A stretch of 64,000 nucleotides of DNA from JANWYT01 sp034437555 (GTDB lineage: Bacteria > Chloroflexota > Anaerolineae > Aggregatilineales > Phototrophicaceae). Below are positions 1 through 8,311 of this stretch, one piece after another (positions within the stretch are counted from its first letter, which is position 1; each line of letters starts with the position of its first letter). The notes beneath the pieces were generated by a model. It did no database searches and was not told where the DNA came from. It saw only the letters and a list, made by a program, of their open reading frames with translations. Position numbers and translations under genes: made by a program. The stretch lies in assembly GCA_034437555.1 (NCBI GenBank), contig DAOTTQ010000002.1:1-64000 (forward strand), read 5' to 3'.

Positions 1-1
1 C

Positions 2-325
2 CCTTATGAGATGAACGATTTGTACGAGGCGTACAAAAATGAAAAGGAATTTAGAGATGCCACACAAAACACGGTGCATATGGTTGTTGAGATTGCGGGT
101 GCAACGAACTTGCTTTCTAACTGGCTCAGTTCAAAAGCCACACCGGGTTTGACGCATCCTCGTAGTGGTCAAATGTTATTGGTTGGTTTTTCATCAGGAC
201 TTCGGATGGCGGTAGAGGTGGTGCTTCAGGTCACTCGTTACAAAGGCGTGCGCTTTTTTGAGACCCGCGCAGAAGCAGATGCACATCTGCAAACGCTTAT
301 CAGTAACGGAAGCACAACCGCCTAG
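2..325 (+). CDS. STAS/SEC14-like (SpoIIAA-like) protein, C-terminal part, cut by window start
   Basis: The reading frame is open to the left edge, so the first ATG at 11 need not be the real start and the gene is 5' partial. About 108 residues are visible. The end of the protein (GVRFFETRAEADAHL) resembles the C-terminal helix of the SpoIIAA-like/STAS-SEC14 single-domain proteins that occur in many Chloroflexota, where residues after a short beta strand read RFF-x(2)-R-x-EA. That assignment rests on pattern resemblance only. No catalytic motif is visible, and such proteins are usually thought to act as small regulatory or binding modules. The next gene starts 140 bases downstream on the same strand, too far to assume one operon. 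Confidence 0.5.
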   Translation, partial: PYEMNDLYEAYKNEKEFRDATQNTVHMVVEIAGATNLLSNWLSSKATPGLTHPRSGQMLLVGFSSGLRMAVEVVLQVTRYKGVRFFETRAEADAHLQTLISNGSTTA

Positions 326-464
326 CCAAACCTGACGAAAAGCCAATTTAAGCGGTGTTCTCGCTTAAAATCGGCAGTCAACAGTTCTATAGCAACTCCA
401 TGGTGATTCTTAAATCAATTCGCTCGTGTCTCTGTGTTCGTATAATCTAAAAGGGAAGACGACC

Positions 465-1457
465 ATGCACTCGCCAATATACCTAAGTTTATCCGACATT
501 ACGGTCATTGACTCGCTAAAGAAAAACCCCCACGCGAGCAAAGTTGAACAAGAGGCAGAACGGCATTGCCAATCTCTGGGTATTCATCTTAATAACCTAA
601 AAGACTATAACACGATGAGCGCATACCTATTTCCTGAGGCTTCGTGTGAGCGGCTACTGGCAATTACGGTGTTTAATAATGTGCTTTTCTACATCGACGA
701 CCAGCTAGACCGCAACGATTCTCAAACCCCCGACTATGAGTACCGCCAACAACTTTTTTCGCGGTTGATTCATACGTTTTTGACGGGCGAAGTGGGCGAT
801 AGTCGCAACGTGCTAGAAGTAGCAACAAAAAGCGTGCGTGACCTCATTTTGCCCCTTGCAAGCAAGCAATGGCTGATGCGCCTAATTGCCAATACGAAGA
901 AGCATCTTGACGCAACAACTTATGATTCGGGTGTGCGCTTGGCAAAGAACGGCAACGAACTGCTGGAATACTTTGTGCAGATACGCGAACACGATAGTGG
1001 TATGGTGCCAACGATTGATTTAATTGAATTTGCGAATGACTTTTATCTACCCGACTTTGTGCATCAGCACCCCGTTATTTTACAAGCGGAACGAGCAACA
1101 ACTAGCGCGGCTGCTTTGATGAATGACATCTTTAGCTATCACCGTGAAGTAGTGCTACAGAAGTCTGATTTTAACTTGGTGGCTGTTATGTCTAGGGCAT
1201 ATAAGTCCAATTTTGAAGAGGCTTTAGACGCGAGCATCCGCTTTATCAACCAAAAAATAGAGGACTTTTTAGCGTTAGAAGCGAAATTGCCACAGTATGG
1301 TGACGATGTTTTGGACGCGAATATCTGTGCCTACTATTATGGGCTAAGAGACCAAATTAACGCAGCGTGGCACTGGCAACTTTATGGCACAAATCGTTAT
1401 CGCTCGCCAGAATCGCCCTTTGAAGAACTGCGCTACTTTATCAAGGCATCGGCATAA
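465..1457 (+). CDS. Class I terpene synthase (terpene cyclase)
   Basis: This is a bacterial class I terpene cyclase, which ionises a prenyl diphosphate (commonly FPP or GPP) and cyclises it in the cytosol. Counted from ATG 465 (330 aa), the metal-binding motif DDQLD is at 78-82. The NSE motif NDIFSYHRE is at 220-228. An Arg at 174 lies exactly 46 residues before the NSE motif, the usual place of the diphosphate-sensor Arg. An RY pair (NRYRS) lies near the C-terminus. All residues expected for activity are therefore present. A GTG at 426 would add 13 residues, but ATG 465 is preceded by GGGAAG at a normal distance and is preferred. The gene stands alone: no prenyltransferase or P450 is next to it, so the product cannot be predicted. 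Confidence 0.88.
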   Translation: MHSPIYLSLSDITVIDSLKKNPHASKVEQEAERHCQSLGIHLNNLKDYNTMSAYLFPEASCERLLAITVFNNVLFYIDDQLDRNDSQTPDYEYRQQLFSRLIHTFLTGEVGDSRNVLEVATKSVRDLILPLASKQWLMRLIANTKKHLDATTYDSGVRLAKNGNELLEYFVQIREHDSGMVPTIDLIEFANDFYLPDFVHQHPVILQAERATTSAAALMNDIFSYHREVVLQKSDFNLVAVMSRAYKSNFEEALDASIRFINQKIEDFLALEAKLPQYGDDVLDANICAYYYGLRDQINAAWHWQLYGTNRYRSPESPFEELRYFIKASA

Positions 1458-1467
1458 GGCACACAGA

Positions 1468-1496
1468 GGGCTATAGGAATACAACCCCTATAGCCC
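1468..1496. terminator. Perfect 10-bp hairpin between convergent genes
   Basis: GGGCTATAGG and CCTATAGCCC form a perfect 10-bp stem with a short loop, directly after the terpene synthase stop and before the converging oxidase gene. There is no clear U tract, so it may act as a bidirectional or factor-assisted terminator. Confidence 0.5.
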
Positions 1497-1511
1497 CCAA
1501 AGACAGCTGCC

Positions 1512-2651
1512 CTAATGCCCTAGCGTCTGCGTAAGCACTTCTTGGGCAAGCCCAAACGAAAGTGTCATGCCTGCCCCCCCTAAGCCGTTTACAATCGTCA
1601 CGTGTGCTTCTGGTTGTGTGATAAACTCGGTTTGTCCGTTCATCATTTTAGGATAAATGCCGTGCCAGCGTTCTTTAATCTCTAAAGAGGGCAAGCGCGT
1701 AAACGTCTTTAGGTAGTTTAGAATGGCTTGGTTGACTTCTTCACGATCGAAGGGGTCATGCGTAAGACCGTACTCGTGGTGGTCGCCAATGGTTAGCTCG
1801 CCAAGTGCGGTTTGCGAGAGCAAAACGTGAATGTGTTCCTCTATATAGAAGGGCATCTCGGCTTGCACACGCGCCCGTAATGCCCCCAAACTTTCGCAAT
1901 GCTCAAAAGACGCATAGTGCAACAAGGTTAGCCCTGCACACAGGCACGCCCCCAATTGCCAATTGGGGGGTTGTGGGGCAGTTCTTAGCATTTGTAGCTT
2001 ACAACGCGTAATGCCACTTTCTGAAAATTCATTGGGGTATAGCGTTTCAAAGTCATTGCCACTACACACAAACACATGGTCAACGTGCCATTTTTCGGTG
2101 GGGGTTTCTACATAGGGCGTGCTAATACCCATCACGGGTGTGCCAAAGCGCGTTTCTACCCCATAGTCGCGTTCTAGCCATGTGGGAAGCGTGCGAATGG
2201 CTTGGCGTGGGTCTACGTTCATTTCGGTGCTACTCCACAGCGCACCCTTTAGCCCATCAGGGTTAACGGCGTGGCTTTTAGCAATCGTTTGTTCGGGTGA
2301 CAGCCATTCGCAAGTCGGCACACCAGAAGTTGCCAGATATTCTTCTAAGACGGCGACTTCGTCATCATGATATGCCAAGTGCAATGAGCCGGTTTCGGCA
2401 CACCAAAAGCCCGCTTCTTTGCTGGCTTTTTGCCACACTTGCCTAGAACGCATGGCACGCTCAAAGAGCCTTCCGCTGGGCTGACCGATGAGCCAAAGCA
2501 AGCCGAAATTACGAATGGACGCTCCAACGGCGCGTTCTGTGCGCTCGAATAAGACCACTTTATGCCCGCGTTTGGCAGCTTCGTAGGCGTGCGCCAGCCC
2601 TACAATACCCGCCCCAATAACGGCAATATCGGCGTAATGGCTATGCTTCAT
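1512..2651 (-). CDS. FAD-dependent oxidoreductase of the phosphonate-associated (TIGR03364/DadA-like) family
   Basis: This is a 379-aa flavoenzyme with an N-terminal Rossmann fold (GAGIVG at 13-18, acidic residue ending strand 2 in VVLFER). It carries the family signature GASIRNFG after it and a C-terminal FAD-contacting segment NGLGGAGMT. It overlaps the start of the phosphonoacetaldehyde hydrolase gene by 4 bases (ATGA), so the two are translationally coupled. Members of this family recur in 2-aminoethylphosphonate (AEP) clusters. Published work on these recurrent flavoenzymes reports oxidation of AEP or N-alkyl AEP to phosphonoacetaldehyde. I infer that this enzyme supplies PhnX with its substrate, because no PhnW transaminase is present in the window. 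A generic glycine/D-amino-acid oxidase role is the alternative. Confidence 0.82.
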   Translation of the reverse strand: MKHSHYADIAVIGAGIVGLAHAYEAAKRGHKVVLFERTERAVGASIRNFGLLWLIGQPSGRLFERAMRSRQVWQKASKEAGFWCAETGSLHLAYHDDEVAVLEEYLATSGVPTCEWLSPEQTIAKSHAVNPDGLKGALWSSTEMNVDPRQAIRTLPTWLERDYGVETRFGTPVMGISTPYVETPTEKWHVDHVFVCSGNDFETLYPNEFSESGITRCKLQMLRTAPQPPNWQLGACLCAGLTLLHYASFEHCESLGALRARVQAEMPFYIEEHIHVLLSQTALGELTIGDHHEYGLTHDPFDREEVNQAILNYLKTFTRLPSLEIKERWHGIYPKMMNGQTEFITQPEAHVTIVNGLGGAGMTLSFGLAQEVLTQTLGH

Positions 2652-3454
2652 GGGCGTTCCCCATTTGCTAGGCGTGCTTCAATAGCATCAAGAACTGGGG
2701 GCAAGTCGGCGATGCTACGGATGACATAGTGCGCTCCTGCGCTCGTAAACTTTGCTTCAATGGGCGCGAGGCGTGCGCTGAGGGTGGGTTCGTCCAGTGC
2801 GTTGGCATCCTCAGCACTTAAGCCTAGTTCATTGCCCGTTTGTGATACGGCAACCACCCACGCTCCCACGCTTAAGCCTTCTTGGACATCAGGCAGGGTA
2901 TCGCCCACTTTAACCACACTAGAAAACGGGTGAACGGCTAAATTGAGCGCGTTTTGGTACATCATGTAGGGGGCGGGTCGCCCAGCGGGAACGTCACTAG
3001 GGCAAACGACACTATCGGGCGCGTAGCCTTGTGTGTGTGCAAGAGGTAATAGAGCTTCCATGATGGTACGGCTGTAGCCTGTGGACGAGCCAATTTTTAG
3101 CCCGCGTTCACGACAAATGGCAACGGTTTCTAATGTGCCTTGAATGAGGTCGGGATACTGCATCACATTGTCTACCTGTATGGCGAGCGAGTGTTCGTAC
3201 ATACGGGCAATGTCCTCTTCTTGCCAATTGCGCCTATGTGCGCTGTGCCATTGCTCACTAATGCTTTCATTGTGGGCAATCGTGCGAATATGGTCGCGTT
3301 TTTCTAGCCCCATGGGGGCGCGTGCTTGCGCGGAGGTGATGTGGACGCCTTGTGCCTCAAACACTTTAATAAACACATCAACGGGTGCAAAACAACCATA
3401 ATCTAGGGTTGTTCCTGCCCAATCAAAAACCACTGCCTTAAGATGAGATTCCAC
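2648..3454 (-). CDS. phnX: Phosphonoacetaldehyde hydrolase (phosphonatase)
   Basis: PhnX cleaves phosphonoacetaldehyde to acetaldehyde and phosphate. It is a HAD-superfamily enzyme that forms a Schiff base with its substrate. From GTG 3454 (268 aa, the normal family length), the HAD motif FDWAGTTLDYG places the nucleophile Asp at 11. The cap-domain Lys in MGLEKRDHIR falls at 52, matching the Schiff-base Lys of characterised phosphonatases. The later motif VVKVGDTLPDVQEG supplies the Mg-binding acidic residues. A TTG at 3475 lies upstream, but GTG 3454 has AAGGGG about 7 bases before it and gives the standard N-terminus. The gene leads a two-gene operon with the FAD oxidase. The AEP importer lies 2 kb away on the same strand, separated by prfC. 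Confidence 0.93.
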   Translation of the reverse strand: MESHLKAVVFDWAGTTLDYGCFAPVDVFIKVFEAQGVHITSAQARAPMGLEKRDHIRTIAHNESISEQWHSAHRRNWQEEDIARMYEHSLAIQVDNVMQYPDLIQGTLETVAICRERGLKIGSSTGYSRTIMEALLPLAHTQGYAPDSVVCPSDVPAGRPAPYMMYQNALNLAVHPFSSVVKVGDTLPDVQEGLSVGAWVVAVSQTGNELGLSAEDANALDEPTLSARLAPIEAKFTSAGAHYVIRSIADLPPVLDAIEARLANGERP

Positions 3455-3567
3455 AAAAACCCCTTTAGCGAACAAGCCTTATCAATGGACTAAGTATAGG
3501 ACGCGTCGCTTAAAATGGGCAGTGGCAACCCCATGTTGGTAACGTTTGTTATGGCGTGCTTGGGGGC

Positions 3568-3595
3568 TTACACATTTATGCCCCCCCTCTAATAT
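3568..3595 (+). promoter_or_regulatory. Candidate sigma70-type promoter for prfC
   Basis: TTACAC at 3568-3573 and TAATAT at 3590-3595 are separated by 16 bases, about 60 bases before the prfC start. A G/C inverted repeat (GGGGGC...GCCCCC, 3562-3586) lies across the spacer. The boxes are imperfect, so this is a moderate call. Confidence 0.4.
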
Positions 3596-3651
3596 GATAT
3601 GATAACAGGCATAACGAACTTTATTTGATTAGATATGGAGCAATACCCCAC

Positions 3652-5283
3652 ATGACCGCCCCCCAAAAGACGGCTATAGAGCAAGAAATCTTTACCGAAG
3701 TGCAACGCCGTAGAACCTTTGCCATTATCTCGCATCCTGATGCGGGCAAGACCACCCTCACGGAGAAGCTATTATTGTATGCTAAAGCCATTGACCAAGC
3801 AGGGGCGGTACGGGCGCGTAAAAACCAAAAAAGTGCCACCTCTGATTGGATGTCGATGGAGCAAGAACGCGGTATTTCTATTACTTCTACTGCGCTTCAG
3901 TTTGAATATGAAGGCATTTTGTTTAATTTGCTAGATACGCCCGGTCACCAAGATTTTAGTGAAGATACGTATCGGACATTGATGGCGGCGGATAGCGCCG
4001 TTATGGTGCTAGATAGCGCGAAGGGCATTGAAAACCAGACGCGCAAATTGTTTGAAGTGTGTCGCCAGCGTAATATCCCCATTTTGACGTTTATCAATAA
4101 GATGGACAACGAAGGGCAAGACCCCATTGATTTATTGGATGAAATAGAGCGCATCCTAAAAATTAAAGTAAGCCCTGTGAATTGGCCCGTAGGAAGCGGC
4201 AGCGATTTTAAGGGCGTGTATGACATTGAGGCGCAAAATGTGCATCTTTTCGAGCGCACTGTGCGCGGTAAATACCCCGCCCCCGTTACTGTAACAGGGC
4301 TAGAAGATGATGCCCTTATGGGCTTAATTGGCGAAAGAGCCACCCTGCGCCTACGAGAAGAAGTGGAACTGCTAACAATGGCAGGCTCGCCATTTGACAC
4401 CACGCAATTTTTAGCGGGCGAGATAACCCCCGTTTATTTTGGGAGTGCCTTAAATAACTTTGGTGTCGATGCGTTTTTGCAGGCTCTGATACACCTTGCG
4501 CCCTCACCCCGCGCCCGCCAAAGCAACCAAGGCGACATTAGCCCCGCCCATGAAAAATTTAGTGGTTTCATCTTCAAAATTCAGGCGAATATGGATCCGC
4601 GCCACCGTGACCGCATGGCATTTTTGCGCGTGTGTTCGGGGCGTTTTGAGAAGGATATGCACGTTTTTAACCCGCGTTCTGGGCAAAGTGTGCGCGTCAG
4701 CCGTCCGCATCGGCTGTTTGCCCAAGAAAGAGAAACCGTTGATTTTGCTTATCCCGGTGACATTGTGGGGCTAAGTAATCCGGGCGTGTTCTCTATTGGC
4801 GATACCCTTTGTGAAGAAGGCGATGCGTTTCAATTTTTAGCGATTCCGCCGTTTCAGCCCGAACTCTTTGGCATTTTACGCAACGAAAGCCTCGACAAGT
4901 ATAAGCAGTTTAACAAGGGCATAGAGCAATTGCGCGAAGAAGGCGTGATTCGCGTGTTCTTCTCTCTTGGACGTGGACAACGTGAGGCGGTTTTGGCGGC
5001 AGTAGGTGAGCTACAGTTTGATGTGGTGATATCACGGATGAAAGCCGAGTATAAAGTAGAAACCAAAGTAGAGCATTTGCCTTATACGCTGGTTTCGTGG
5101 CTAGAAGGTGATGATGCACTCTTAAACGCGGTTAAGTTACCTTCCCAAAGTATGCGTGCCTTAGATGAGCATGACCGTTTGGTGGTGCTATTTGCCTCTG
5201 AGTGGCAACGCCGTTATGCCATCCAAGACAACCCCAAGATAACTTTTAAGGATATTGCGGGCAATGTGTTAAAAGTGGAATAA
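3652..5283 (+). CDS. prfC: Peptide chain release factor 3
   Basis: RF3 is the translational GTPase that recycles RF1/RF2 from the ribosome after peptide release. The 543-aa protein has G1 HPDAGKTT (about 28-35), switch I with ERGISI (about 72-77), G3 DTPGHQDF (95-102) and G4 NKMD (149-152). The RF3-type domains II and III follow. ATG 3652 is chosen over a TTG at 3625 because it gives the standard N-terminus and has GGAG about 11 bases upstream. The gene lies on the opposite strand inside the phosphonate locus, between phnX and the importer. Its base composition does not look different from its neighbours. It ends in a strong terminator. Confidence 0.96.
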   Translation: MTAPQKTAIEQEIFTEVQRRRTFAIISHPDAGKTTLTEKLLLYAKAIDQAGAVRARKNQKSATSDWMSMEQERGISITSTALQFEYEGILFNLLDTPGHQDFSEDTYRTLMAADSAVMVLDSAKGIENQTRKLFEVCRQRNIPILTFINKMDNEGQDPIDLLDEIERILKIKVSPVNWPVGSGSDFKGVYDIEAQNVHLFERTVRGKYPAPVTVTGLEDDALMGLIGERATLRLREEVELLTMAGSPFDTTQFLAGEITPVYFGSALNNFGVDAFLQALIHLAPSPRARQSNQGDISPAHEKFSGFIFKIQANMDPRHRDRMAFLRVCSGRFEKDMHVFNPRSGQSVRVSRPHRLFAQERETVDFAYPGDIVGLSNPGVFSIGDTLCEEGDAFQFLAIPPFQPELFGILRNESLDKYKQFNKGIEQLREEGVIRVFFSLGRGQREAVLAAVGELQFDVVISRMKAEYKVETKVEHLPYTLVSWLEGDDALLNAVKLPSQSMRALDEHDRLVVLFASEWQRRYAIQDNPKITFKDIAGNVLKVE

Positions 5284-5295
5284 GGCTCTAAAGTT

Positions 5296-5348
5296 CTACC
5301 CCTAAAGCCTCGTCTAATGAAGATGTGACTTAGGGGTAGGTATTTTTT
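5296..5348 (+). terminator. Intrinsic terminator of prfC
   Basis: CTACCCCTAAAG (5296-5307) pairs with CTTAGGGGTAG (5329-5339) and is followed by TATTTTTT. The permease gene converges just downstream. Confidence 0.8.
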
Positions 5349-5352
5349 AAGG

Positions 5353-7146
5353 TTACTTTTGTCGCCAAATTTGCGTGCGTCGTGTAACGCCACGAGTAAG
5401 AGCCTCGTATACTAGCCTTACCCCAATGCCTGTAAAGAACAAGAGCATTGACATGGCGGCTGCTGGTGCTGTATCGCCCGCATCATCCATGCTAACGATC
5501 GTCACCGAAGCCAACTTAAGGTTTGCCGAATACAAAAAGATAACTGCAGAAACGGTTGTAAGGGCATTGATGAAGTAGTAGATGCCAATTTCTAAAATGG
5601 CAGGCAGGGAAATGGGGAAAGTAACTCTTAAGAAGGTGCGATAAAAGGGAACAGAAAGCGATGCCGAAACAGCTTCAAATTCCTTGTCAATTTGTTTGAG
5701 GGCGGTGGTGGCTGTAAAGAAACTGACGGTGTAAAAGTGAACAATGGTAGACAAAACCAAGATGGGCATTGTTCCATAGATAAAATGGAGGGGATTTGAC
5801 GGGCGGTTGAAGAAGAAGATGTATGCCAAACCTAGCACCAAACCCGGCAACGCAACAGGCATTACAGACATAAAATAAAGCAAGGCGCGTGTTCTGCTTA
5901 AACCCTGCCCCTTTTCTATGAAATAGGCACTGATGAATACCGTGAGTGTGCCAAATACTGCTGTAAGACCCGCCATAAAAAGGCTATTCCAATAAGCACT
6001 AAGCCCCCCGCCCGCAACCCTACTAAAATCGTAGTGCCTTCCACTAAGTTCTAGCTTGTAGGGCCAAACATTTACAAATGAGGCAAGCAAGGCTGTGCCA
6101 ATAACCACAAGAATGGCACTCACAATAAGAACGCACAAAAACAGCATCAGGCGATCTACGGTTTTATTGGGCTTGGGCTGATAGGGTACCGCCCGTGCCG
6201 TAAGCGTTGCAACTTGTCGGCGTTGAGCAATGCGGTCTATGACGAAGCCAATGATGGTGGGTGTAAGTAAAAGCACGCTAACGGTAGACCCCATAAAAAA
6301 GTTTTGCTGACCAATTACCTGCTTGTAGATGTCGGTTGCCAGCACATTCACCCCATCCCCGATTACTTTGGGAATGCCAAAGTCTGTCATCACTAGCGTA
6401 AATGCCACAAAGCACGCGCTAATTAAGCCATAGCGTACACTGGGCAATGTCACTGTAAGGAAGGTGCGCCAGCGCGGTGTTCTGAGGGCGAGCGCAGCCT
6501 CATACAAACGTCCGTCGGTAAGTGAAAGGGCAATTGTGAGGATGAGTAAAACGTGGGGAAATAAGTAGAAAACCTCTGCAAGGATAATGCCTGTGGGGGC
6601 TTTATAGAGGTCGATATTAAACCGCAAATCAAAGGGCAATGCTGGCACATTTTGTATATCGTACCCTCCGATTAAGCGTAACATGAAATTAAACACCCCG
6701 TTGGTAAGTATTCCTTGATTGCCAAACAGATAAATGAAGGCAATCCCATGAAGCAGCGATGGGGCGAAGATGGGCAAAAGAGCCAGTGTCTTAAGAACTC
6801 CCTTGAATGGCATACAGGTTCTAGTAAGGGCGTAAGCGAAAATAAACGCCAGCACCACTGTAATTGCCGTACTCATCGCAGAAATGTAAATACTGTTGAA
6901 AAAAGAACTAACCAGTGAAGGTGTAGAAAAGTATTGAATGTAGTTATCGATGCCTACAAACTCGCCTTGTCGATTTTCTGTGCTTTTGCGAATTAGCTCT
7001 AGTAGCGGAAGAAGCACAAAAATTATCAAAAATGCGCCCGAAAAAAGCGTCGCCACACGCATAATCCAGCTTTCGCTATTGATGATACGCTTAGGCTTTG
7101 CAGGGGTAAGAGGTGACGGGTCTTTAGGTAAAGGTAATGTTGTCAT
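5353..7146 (-). CDS. 2-aminoethylphosphonate ABC transporter, fused-type permease
   Basis: A 597-aa inner-membrane protein made of two permease halves of about six membrane spans each. Each half carries a cytoplasmic EAA loop (EAALALRTPRWRTFLTVTLP and EFEAVSASLSVPFYRTFLRV), which docks onto the ATPase. A long two-half permease is typical of the PhnU/PhnV-like and Fe(III)-type transporters of the polyamine/opine/phosphonate group. The start overlaps the end of the ATPase gene by 4 bases, so the order is binding protein, ATPase, permease in one operon. Assignment to AEP rather than iron rests on the binding protein's family and on phnX nearby. Confidence 0.82.
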   Translation of the reverse strand: MTTLPLPKDPSPLTPAKPKRIINSESWIMRVATLFSGAFLIIFVLLPLLELIRKSTENRQGEFVGIDNYIQYFSTPSLVSSFFNSIYISAMSTAITVVLAFIFAYALTRTCMPFKGVLKTLALLPIFAPSLLHGIAFIYLFGNQGILTNGVFNFMLRLIGGYDIQNVPALPFDLRFNIDLYKAPTGIILAEVFYLFPHVLLILTIALSLTDGRLYEAALALRTPRWRTFLTVTLPSVRYGLISACFVAFTLVMTDFGIPKVIGDGVNVLATDIYKQVIGQQNFFMGSTVSVLLLTPTIIGFVIDRIAQRRQVATLTARAVPYQPKPNKTVDRLMLFLCVLIVSAILVVIGTALLASFVNVWPYKLELSGRHYDFSRVAGGGLSAYWNSLFMAGLTAVFGTLTVFISAYFIEKGQGLSRTRALLYFMSVMPVALPGLVLGLAYIFFFNRPSNPLHFIYGTMPILVLSTIVHFYTVSFFTATTALKQIDKEFEAVSASLSVPFYRTFLRVTFPISLPAILEIGIYYFINALTTVSAVIFLYSANLKLASVTIVSMDDAGDTAPAAAMSMLLFFTGIGVRLVYEALTRGVTRRTQIWRQK

Positions 7147-8219
7147 GAGGAATACACATGTAAGAAATCGGCGGGCAAATGAACGGAAATAAGGGCATCT
7201 TGGGCAAAACTAAGGTGTCTTGCTTGTGACATGGGAACATCTAGCATAAAGCTAATGCTTTCCGCGTTCAGTTTTAGGCGATAAAACGACCCCAAGAACT
7301 CATAATACTGAACGGTTGCTTGAAGGGTGTTTTCTTGAGGGGAGCCTGTGTGAATATCAATGTCCTCTGGGCGAATGGCAAGCCTGACTATTGTGCCTGT
7401 GGGCATTCCACTAAGACGCGATACACGCAGAGGATACCCACTACAATCAACCCATCCGTGTTGGCTAACAGTGGCTTCTAAGAAATTCATCTCACCAATA
7501 AAATCGGCAACAAAGGGTGTTTGAGGGCTGCGATAAATTTCTTCAGGCGTGCCAATTTGCTGAATCGAGCCTTGATTCATGACCACAATACGGTCTGCTA
7601 ATGTAAGGGCTTCTTCTTGGTCGTGTGTGACCATGATAGTGGTGACACCAATTCTGCGCTGAAGCTCAAATAGTTCGGCGCGTAAAGACGCTCTTACACG
7701 AGCATCTAATGCCGACAAAGGCTCGTCAAGAAGCAATAACCCCGGCGAAAGTGCTAGGGCGCGTGCTAATGCTACGCGTTGTTGTTGCCCTCCAGAAAGC
7801 TGTGCCGGGTATTTATGCCCCATGTCAACCAAGCTAACCAGTGACAACAATTCTTTAACGCGCTCTTGGATAACTTTACGAGGTGTTTTCGTGTTTACCA
7901 AACCATAAGCTACGTTTTGACTGGCAGTGAGGTTTGGAAACAGCGCATAAGACTGAAAGACAATGCCAAAGTCACGCTGGGACGGCGTAAACCCTGTGAT
8001 GTCTTGCCCTGCCTGAATAATTTGCCCACTGTCTTGTTCCTCTAGCCCCGCAATACATCGCAGAAGCGTGGTTTTTCCACAGCCACTGGGACCCAGAAAG
8101 CAAATGAACTCACCAGCCATCACTTCTAGGGAAACGTTATCGAGTGCCTTAAATTTGCTAAAGGTTTTGTTGAGGTTTTTGATAACAAGATAAGAGAGTT
8201 TCTGAGGATTCTGTAGCAT
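7143..8219 (-). CDS. 2-aminoethylphosphonate ABC transporter, ATP-binding protein
   Basis: The importer's ATPase subunit. From ATG 8219 (358 aa), Walker A GPSGCGKT is at 43-50, the Q-loop sits in FGIVFQS, the ABC signature LSGGQ is at 141-145, Walker B LLLLDEP is at 161-167 and the switch His is H199. A C-terminal TOBE-type beta domain follows (about 270-355). TTG 8264 would add 15 residues with no family counterpart; ATG 8219 has AGGA upstream and is preferred. It sits 92 bases after the binding-protein gene and overlaps the permease start. Confidence 0.86.
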   Translation of the reverse strand: MLQNPQKLSYLVIKNLNKTFSKFKALDNVSLEVMAGEFICFLGPSGCGKTTLLRCIAGLEEQDSGQIIQAGQDITGFTPSQRDFGIVFQSYALFPNLTASQNVAYGLVNTKTPRKVIQERVKELLSLVSLVDMGHKYPAQLSGGQQQRVALARALALSPGLLLLDEPLSALDARVRASLRAELFELQRRIGVTTIMVTHDQEEALTLADRIVVMNQGSIQQIGTPEEIYRSPQTPFVADFIGEMNFLEATVSQHGWVDCSGYPLRVSRLSGMPTGTIVRLAIRPEDIDIHTGSPQENTLQATVQYYEFLGSFYRLKLNAESISFMLDVPMSQARHLSFAQDALISVHLPADFLHVYSS

Positions 8220-8311
8220 AAAGACGTATCCTGATTCGCTGATGAGCGGCAAAGCATAAGCCAAACCGCGCTCATGCTTTTGCCCACTATTATTTTGTTG
8301 GGTCTGTTATT

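Noticed and set aside
1805..2011. Plus-strand ORFs inside the FAD oxidase gene and similar antisense ORFs elsewhere
   Set aside because: They lie wholly within well-supported genes on the other strand, lack ribosome-binding sites and show no domain pattern.
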